A stretch of 64,000 nucleotides of DNA, taken from Cardiocondyla obscurior. Its lineage: Eukaryota; Arthropoda; Insecta; Hymenoptera; Formicidae. Position numbers and translations under genes: made by a program. The stretch's first letter is position 1, and every line of letters starts with the position of its first letter. A model generated the notes under the pieces. The model searched no databases. It saw nothing but the letters and a program-made list of their open reading frames with translations, and was not told the DNA's origin. The DNA lies in the NCBI RefSeq assembly GCF_019399895.1, contig NC_091874.1, forward strand, positions 3,908,501-3,972,500, given 5' to 3'. Shown one piece after another: positions 56,901 to 64,000 of this stretch.

Positions 56901-59900
56901 TCTCTGACAGATGCGGAATTGACCTCTTTGTAACGTCTCGTATTAGTAATCTCGTATCCTCGAGTCGCAGAATGGTATCGATCGACAACGCCGATGATGT
57001 CAGCGACGATTGTTCGTATTCTGGACTTCCTCGTTCTTACTCTGCGCGGAATAAAACGATATTTGGAAAATACGTGGGCAGACTGATCGATCGAAGACTG
57101 TAGGGCTGCGGAAGATGGGGGCGGAAGGGTGGGAGGTACGGTATAGCTGCACCGCTCGGAAGAATCGCTCGGAAACGCGAGATATATTGACCGGACGCCG
57201 CTATCACGGAATCCGTGCATTAATAACGCAGCCGGTCTTTAACCCGTAAACTTTGAAACTCGGACGGGGGTGCGATTAAGAGGCTTCCATAAGGCCGTTT
57301 CGTGCTGGCCACCCTCGACCGGCAGGGGACTGATCCGCGCGCGGGAAGGAGGACGAAACGGCGAAAGGGAGTTATGGATGCCGTGGATCGAAGACTTCGC
57401 GTGAGACGACGGAAGAACGATCGTTTTGACGATTGCGATCGTTCGCGTTGCACGAAGTCGCGAAGCCGACGAGACAATTAGAATGGTTTATAATATTGAA
57501 GATGGTATCGACGGTAATTGCGGGGTAATAAACGAGTGAGCGGCGACGAGAAGTCAGAGCTTGGCTGAATAAAGTCGCACAACGCGGTACGCGAAAATGT
57601 ATTGAAAATGAAAAAGGGGCCGTTTAATATTTTTCAGTTTTTTTACAAGATTAAGATTATTATTAGCTATGAAAATTACAAATGGATGAAGCAGGAATAT
57701 AATTATTTCTGATTCCGCGTTACCCGCGCGTTCTATTTTCTTCCTCGACGCATTTTTCTTGATGCATTCAGCGCAGAATAGATTAGGATCGTCAACCAAT
57801 TACTCGTCGCGTGTCTAGAGACGGCTATCATCTACCATAGTCATCAAGTGCACATAAAAGAGCTTTTGACTGCTTCTCCGTTGTCACTATCGTACCTCTT
57901 CAACGCGCGTAGTCGTTCGGCGCGGGTAATATTCAATTTCAGACATCTCTCTGCACGCGGCTGGTGCAATTTGCTTGGCCGGCCGCGAAAAAGGAAAAAA
58001 CACGAGCAAGAAGGAGGCGCTAGGCGAGACAAGTTGTGCCTCTTCTCTCGAGAACGTCGTACGCGATTTCTTTTCTCCGCGTCGTCGTCTTCGGCTACCG
58101 CCCTCCACTCTCTTCCCCCCCGTTATCTTCTCACCTTTTCTCTCGCACGCTCGCAGTTCGAAGAGAATTTTACTACCGCGCCTTTCGTGCCCGCGTAAAC
58201 TGCAATAATTGCGAGCGATAGCGAACGCGGCTTGCGATCGTTACGCGAAAACGGCATTAGAGAAGACGCGAGAGGAGATCCCGCGAGCGTTTCCTAAGGT
58301 ATGCGCGTCAAGACGCACGTGGTGGAAACAATGGGCGACGTAAGTCGCTCGGTGCGTCGTCGGTTCGTACGCGAAACAAGCGTACGCGCGTGGTTTTATT
58401 GCCGCGTAAAGACCCGTCGACGTGTAATGCAGCGCGCGGTTTCTAACGCGATGGTCATCAACGCGAATGGGCACCGGTGTGCGCGCACAGGACGCGAGTG
58501 CCAGATGCGTTACTCGCCTTCGGCGTGAACGGGCCTGTCAATTATTGAAATGAGCTAATTATCGGTCGGGCGAACAGCTGCGCCCTGTGCGTCCGAAGAC
58601 GTTGTACAAGGAGAAAAAAATAAAAGGAGCGAACGGGAGCGCGGAGGAAATTTTCGCGTAAAGATGCTTTCCTAGTGTTTGCGCGTGCTACACGTCTCGC
58701 GTCATTATCTGGTAGCATGCACCGGCTGTTTGGCACGCTGACGCGGCCGAATTCCGGATTTTCTGAGATTAATGACGAGCGCGTGGCCCTCGCAAACATG
58801 ATCGATATAAAAGTCGGTAGTAATTAATTTTTTGCAACGTAGTCTTTATAACGCGGCTCGATCGAGGGTTACCGATAACATCGTTGATTTATGACGATCT
58901 GATACCCGATAGCATCACAGATGCCAAACGCGCGATAAAGGCGTAGATAATTATCTTTCCTTGTTTGTTAAGCTCTACATTCTACCATAAAACAGTATCG
59001 AAAAATTATTTCGGATATTGGTGGGCAGTTAAAAAACGAAAGAAAAAAAGAACGCGGGGGAATAAAAATAAACGTGGAATAAAGTCGCCGGATGCGGCGG
59101 CTGCGGCAATCGCGATAAATCTTACCGTGGCGCAGATTTCTCTGTTGTAAAAGGAGATAGTCTGGCTTTTTCGACCAGGTGATCCAAACGAGGTAAGACA
59201 TCGTAGGAGACAAGGGATTGAAATCGTTCGACTAATGGAAGAAGAGCGAGAGTGAGAGAATCGGAGGGCACGAGAAAACGAAGGACGAAGAGAGAGTAAA
59301 GGAAACAGGAGTCGGTGGAAGAACCTTATTTCGCTCGTTCATCCGCGGGAGTGCAGATTCTTAATAGAATACTCGATGAATGTATTTCTCTTACGAGACT
59401 AAGACCGGTTAGTACTCGGAGAGCCGGAGGCTGGCGCGAGAGGAGGCGGCGGCGAAGGGTGGCTGCGACGGCGAGGCGCGAGGAGGGAGGCAGGTTCTGA
59501 ACGCGATAATAAATCTGTGCTTAGCTCCGCGACAATGGGCCGGATGGAGGAAACGGAAAGAAGGGTTTAAGCCGCGTCCTACTTACGCTGCGAGGATATT
59601 CTCAAATGGATCGCGCCCGAAGAGCGGATTAATCCGCCAGGAAAACGGATTCCTGCGAACATTCGGCACAGAGGAGCACGGTCGGGTTTGATTCCCGCGC
59701 TCATGCCTCGCAGGCCGCGATATCTCGGCGAGAAATCGGTGAAATGGCCCTCATTCTCCCGTCTCGGTGACAGTAGTGCCAGTTCACAGAGGAAAACTCG
59801 AGAGAGCTAAGACTCCCGGAGCGTCAATGGGCAAAACATACCGCGGCGAACTTTGCCGTAGTTTCTTATAATTCGACATACTCGTAATTAATTTCGAACA

Positions 59901-60590
59901 ATAATCGTGTCTCTCAATCAGTTTTTAACGTGAGAAAAATTTATTTTTTCGCATGTACATACGTATAAAAAAAAATTGTAGATTACTTAAGAAGCGTTAC
60001 TTGTTTTTGGAAACTGCACGGGATTACATTTTTCTTTTTTCGCCATCGGACTGCACGAACGAAATTTTCCGTTTACGAATTCCGAGTTCAACCGGAGCTT
60101 TGACAGCCCGGAGTGTCGCCGCGTATATCTAGAAAATGTCGTCAGTTCGGTGTCACCCTTCCCGAGTCGTCCTCACCTGTATTATACGAACAGATAATAA
60201 GACAAGAACACGTAGAATGCAGCCGACTGTTGGCCGGCCTTGGCTAGGTCGAGCGTGCGACCTCGAGCACGCGGCATTGATTGAGCCGCATCTGTACCCT
60301 TGAATCTCAACTTTTCTTTAATGCCATTAAAATCCTGCCTAAGAGACCGGACATTTCCACAACAAGGCGCATACCACGCGCGATCCCTGCGGAATGTGTG
60401 ATGAATGCTCTTAAATACCCGGTACCGTAGAGTCTATAGAAAATCACCTGTTTTCGCTTCTTTAAAATTATTTAAATGCATGAAAAAAAAATCGACATGG
60501 TGACAGATGCCACTGCATTAAACGAATGCTAAATTAATTACTGCTCGTACGATAATTATTACATCTGTCGTGCACGATTCTTCTGATAAC
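53986..60590. other. Unassigned DNA
   Basis: Mixed composition. CpG-rich patches at 57220-57480 and 57900-58530 carry overlapping frames on both strands without motifs. A minus-strand donor-like GTGAGTATG lies near 54397 and a second near 54490, without matching acceptors. No RNA gene or element was recognised. Confidence 0.5.
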
Positions 60591-60617
60591 GATACGTTCT
60601 TATCTGGAGAATTTTAC

Positions 60618-60677
60618 AGCTTATTGAAAAGTTAATTCTCAATTGCGGCAATGATAACTCGTGAAATTGCGGCAAAT
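60618..60677 (+). other. Acceptor-donor pair, probably non-coding
   Basis: TATCTGGAGAATTTTACAG ends near 60617, and AATCG/GTAAGTAG follows about 60 bases later. All three full-length frames contain stops, so as an exon it could only be 5' untranslated, with a late ATG (MITREIAAN). Position accuracy is within a few bases. Confidence 0.15.
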
Positions 60678-60689
60678 CGGTAAGTAGGT

Positions 60690-62829
60690 ACATATTAAAA
60701 TTCCAAGAGACACCAGGGAAGAGTCTGTCTTGTTACCGGTTGGAACCGGTCGATGAGGTACGACAGGTATGTCCGAGAAATGCCGTCAGCCGGCCAGCTG
60801 ATCCTGGGAACAACGCCCCACGACGATTTCTTGCTGGAATTAGGGCCTTCTTGATTTAAGGCCGACCGACGCGTTTCTCACACCGGTCACTATTTGCAAG
60901 GGCATCGCATTCGATCCTTCGATTTGGCCAAGCTCGAGGAGGACCGTATCGCTATTATCAACTTTACCAATGTGAAAAATAAAATTAATAAATGAAATAG
61001 AATATATCTATAAAAGATTTAAATCAATTTAAGAGTTAATTAAATTTTATTAAGCCGCTGCTTTACATATTAAATATAATAATGTTTTTAAATTATTTAC
61101 TTGTTCGTTGCATAATAAAAAAATATTTAAGCGTTTATGTTAGTATGTAAAGAAAAAAAAAATTATACTTTAAGATTGGATTTTATTTTTAAATATCGAC
61201 TTTAGCTTTTGAAATTAAGCAAAGGTTTCCGATATCATTATTTTCTGACGGCCAGACGCGATGTTCTGTATGTATCAGCGAACCGGTATCACAATATAGG
61301 TAAACGATACGGTGCTCCTTTTGAGAGGCGATCCTCCGAGCGGTTCCCAAGATCGTGTGTCGATTGGTCGGGATTGTTTGCGAAATTCTTTCAATAGTAT
61401 TCGATGAATCTATTGAGGCACGTCGTTCACGAGTCCGAAAGACTCGGTATGCCGGTGCCAGTCGTTAGGCGGGTCGCCTTTGCTGCTATTAAGAACCCGC
61501 GGGTAAAACTGTCTCGAGAATCTCCCGGACGGGCCATCACTTAGACGTCTGATCCTGGCAAGTATCCCGTTCTTAATTGTTTACGCAATAATTAAGTAAA
61601 CTGAAATGCCCATTTCCGTAAATTGCGCAAAGACAAGCAAAAAGTTCAAACCGAGAGGACCAATTTCCACTTAGAGCTTTACCGTGATGCTTTGAAACGC
61701 CATTTGCAGGTAATTACAATAACGAGGCGAGCTTATTTCTTGACAGGAAAGCACGCACGTCTCGTTCTTTGGCCACGTGGGACGTGGGTGGTAAATCGGG
61801 CGGGTGTGGGCTTCAACGTTCAAACAAATAGGAAGTTTGTTCGCCGGGAGTACAATAGATGGAAACCGAATGATATGTCTAACTAAATACGTTACCGTAC
61901 GCGTATCAAAGGGAGAACCGAACCTTTATGATGGTTTCTGGCTGGCTCGCGTCTCCGTAGTCTGCCGCTCGCCTTTCTGTGGTCACGTGTGTACACGTAC
62001 GCACATGCACGAGCACACACGTACACACGCTGTACATATTTTACGCGGACCGTGTCTTTGTACATGCAGCCGCATCGAAGCTTTCCAGACGTTGCGTCAA
62101 TTGCAAAATTGAAATTTCAGCATCAACGATAATTACCATTGTCAACGCATTGACACTATCTCCCGTTCGTTACTGAATCCCGAGTGATTCTCGTCGGATC
62201 TATCTCGAAACTTCAACGTTGAAACTTAATTATTAAAAGTAGTTCGATCATATTAATTTAGCTAATTTAAATTGATTTAGAAGTTCTCGCATACGGCAAT
62301 AATTTTTCACTGTATCGCTACGTTTTAAAATTTTACGGTCGCTTTATTACGTATTTTAATCTATAATACCTATATACCTTCGCGTTTCACGAAAATTAAT
62401 TATTAAGATATCGGTGAAGCGCTGATGGTTTTAATGACAGGTAGCGAAAGCTTGTTTAAAAATTTAGAAGCATCACAAAGTAATTCCGGTGCATGCGGCA
62501 AGCGTCGCGTTACTTCCGACGTATTATCAGAGTGTGCCGCGTGCATTTGCCGTTTTCGGTTTATCCACCGTGTCGATGTTCAGTACCACCGACGCCTCCG
62601 CCTATACACTAATATGTCAAAGGCAGACGGGGCAATAAAGACAATTAGCACAGCCTCTGTAACGCGGTGCTTGTCATCTTCTGAATTTCGGTATTATTTG
62701 GAAAATGGCACTCCGCCACAGCCCGTGCATATTTGAATTAAGAACGTATCGCGACGCGACGCGCCTTTGCCGGCGATTTTTTGAGTTCACGCGAAACTCG
62801 GGAAGCGTCGTTTATTCTCTTTCTTCCAG
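60690..62829. other. Unassigned DNA
   Basis: An 87-codon plus-strand frame at 61623-61886 contains a donor-like CAG/GTAATT near 61710. An ATG-initiated 103-codon frame at 62425-62736 has a mixed, protein-like composition but no recognised motif or splice support. CA-rich sequence lies at 61985-62035. Confidence 0.5.
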
Positions 62830-63301
62830 TTTCTCGTCGGCAGGAACTCGAACGAGTTGAAGAATCCATTCGCGTTCGTAACCGAGCAACATCTCGACCG
62901 TATGGTGACAGGAGCCCGTCAATGTTTCAAGTCCCGTCATTGATCGTGCGTGATTTCGTGGCGGTAGGCACGTAGACATACGGGGAAAGGGATCGATAAG
63001 CTGGTAAACTAATTAGCAGGCTCGCCGACAAAGACGATCTTTCTTCGGTCGCTCCGGCAATCGCGTTCGTCGCCAAGCTTTTTACATCGGCTTCCTGCCG
63101 AAGCTTCCTCCTCATCGGCCGGCCGATCGTCGTGTCCCCGTTTCATTCGACTCAGTGCTCTCTTTTGGCATCAACGGCTAAGCTGTTTTCTTTTTTTCAC
63201 GTCCATTTGCTCGCTTTTGTCCGTAGCGCCGCGAAAGGCGCGGGTTTCCCACGGGAGACTCCTCGAGGGAGTCGGGCCTTTTTATCACGACGTGCGTACA
63301 G
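62830..63301 (+). CDS. Candidate two-exon plus-strand chain
   Basis: TTTATTCTCTTTCTTCCAG ends at 62829, an excellent acceptor. Segment 62830-62963 is open (44 codons after two bases: SRRQELERVEESIRVRNRAT, then a run ending LIVRDFVA) to GCG/GTAGGC, a fair donor. After 263 bases another strong pyrimidine tract (CTCGCTTTTGTCCGTAG) ends at 63226. Segment 63227-63301 (75 bases) ends at TACAG/GTAATC. The two join in phase (RRERRGFPTGDSSRES and onward). A second frame of the first segment is also open for about 36 codons, and all three frames of the 75-base segment are open, so coding sense is uncertain. No family is recognised. Confidence 0.22.
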
Positions 63302-64000
63302 GTAATCGTGTTAAGATCGTGACTGAGAAGCGCGCGTTTTAGTTTTGCAATAATTACATAAAATTAATTATTAAAAAAAAATTTGTTAACGGGGAATATT
63401 TAGTATCAATGATTATCACGCTTCGAGGAATTTATTATTTAATTACATCGCGTTGAACTTACAATATTTTATATCAAGAAATTTCCTGCAATAAACTTTT
63501 AATGAAAGAAAAAAAAAAAGGGTAGCCATGTATCTTTTTTTTCTTACGGCACAATATCTCACGGCCTCCGACTTCCTTAATGTCGGCCGACAGATGTGGG
63601 CCATCCGCAAGGAAAGGGTTACCGAGCCAATAAGGGGTGGAAGGAAGATGTATGCGCTAATAATCGAAGAAAAAAGTGTCCAATGAAAGAAATTTACGGC
63701 TGGCGCTAATTAAGTAAAAGGGGTCCAAGCAGTCGTCTCCCTTTTATCCAGTCGTATTCGCTGGCCGCCGCTGGACCGTCCCAGCGGAAGGATTAATTAA
63801 TTCAGAATATATCAATTAAGAATAAGGTTTGCTTTTCTGCGTGGTGACTCTCTCGCGCCGTCCCTCATCGTCCCTTCGCCGGGCCTCCTCTTCTATTGCA
63901 AATTGGACGTGAAAAATGACGCCTTGATTAATCTCGCGGATAATTTAAAAACGAAGGGGTTGCCGCGGTGGTGCCTCACCCCCTTCATTCCTCACCGTGC
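63302..64000. other. Unassigned DNA
   Basis: AT-rich to about 63540, then mixed. No gene, RNA or repeat beyond short A runs was recognised. Any gene continuing from the candidate exons upstream would leave the window here. Confidence 0.6.

Noticed and set aside
59690..59712. T-arm-like GGTTTGATTCCCG, suggestive of a tRNA
   Set aside because: No acceptor stem, D arm or A box fits at the right distance. Other GTTCGA words (for example near 8793, 48688 and 1783 on the minus strand) failed the same test.
63114..63127. Perfect 14-base palindrome ATCGGCCGGCCGAT
   Set aside because: Palindromes of this size are expected by chance in GC-rich DNA, and nothing around it suggests an attachment site or origin.
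1..64000. Bacterial-type or CRISPR/defence system
   Set aside because: No dense same-strand coding, Shine-Dalgarno pattern, regular spacer repeats or long genes are present. The DNA is plainly eukaryotic in texture.

Overview
This window looks like eukaryotic nuclear DNA, most likely from an insect and plausibly an ant or other hymenopteran. The reasons are the abundant CG dinucleotides across the whole 64 kb, AT-rich stretches alternating with CpG-rich islands, many long A/T homopolymers and GA/TC microsatellites, the lack of operon-like packing, and no long open frame on either strand (the longest is about 260 codons and partly microsatellite). The organism call is inference from base texture; no gene was recognised that would fix it.

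No known protein family, tRNA, rRNA, snRNA, CRISPR array or intact transposon was recognised. The most economical reading is intergenic or long-intron DNA, possibly with a few short exons. Short segments with exon-like grammar (pyrimidine-tract acceptor, open frame, near-consensus donor, or promoter plus start plus donor) are listed as low-confidence hypotheses. Chance arrangements of this kind are expected in 64 kb, and none should be taken as a proven gene.

Layout. 1-6.8 kb: GA/TC-rich low-complexity blocks, long T tracts and a 360-base pyrimidine block ending in a candidate 64-base exon (6763-6826, +). 6.8-19 kb: mostly unassigned, with two minus-strand exon candidates (near 11.4 and 16.1 kb) and a segment open on both strands (17.4-17.7 kb). 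19-27 kb: two start-plus-donor candidates (19.5 and 21.6 kb). 27-33 kb: minus-strand exon candidates at 27.1-27.6 and 32.9-33.2 kb; the latter is the best-formed chain in the window. 36.4-36.7 kb: a candidate exon encoding a signal-peptide-like N-terminus. 45-50 kb: CpG-rich DNA with several donor-like sites on both strands. 51.0-51.3 kb: a possible degraded TA-flanked MITE. 52.86-53.20 kb: the most complete small transcription-unit grammar (TATA box, start codon, 80-base intron, stop, AATAAA). 53.9 kb: a long TC microsatellite. 62.8-63.3 kb: a two-exon plus-strand candidate.

The candidates do not add up to a pathway, so no functional story is offered. RNA-seq mapping and comparison with related insect genomes would separate real exons from chance.
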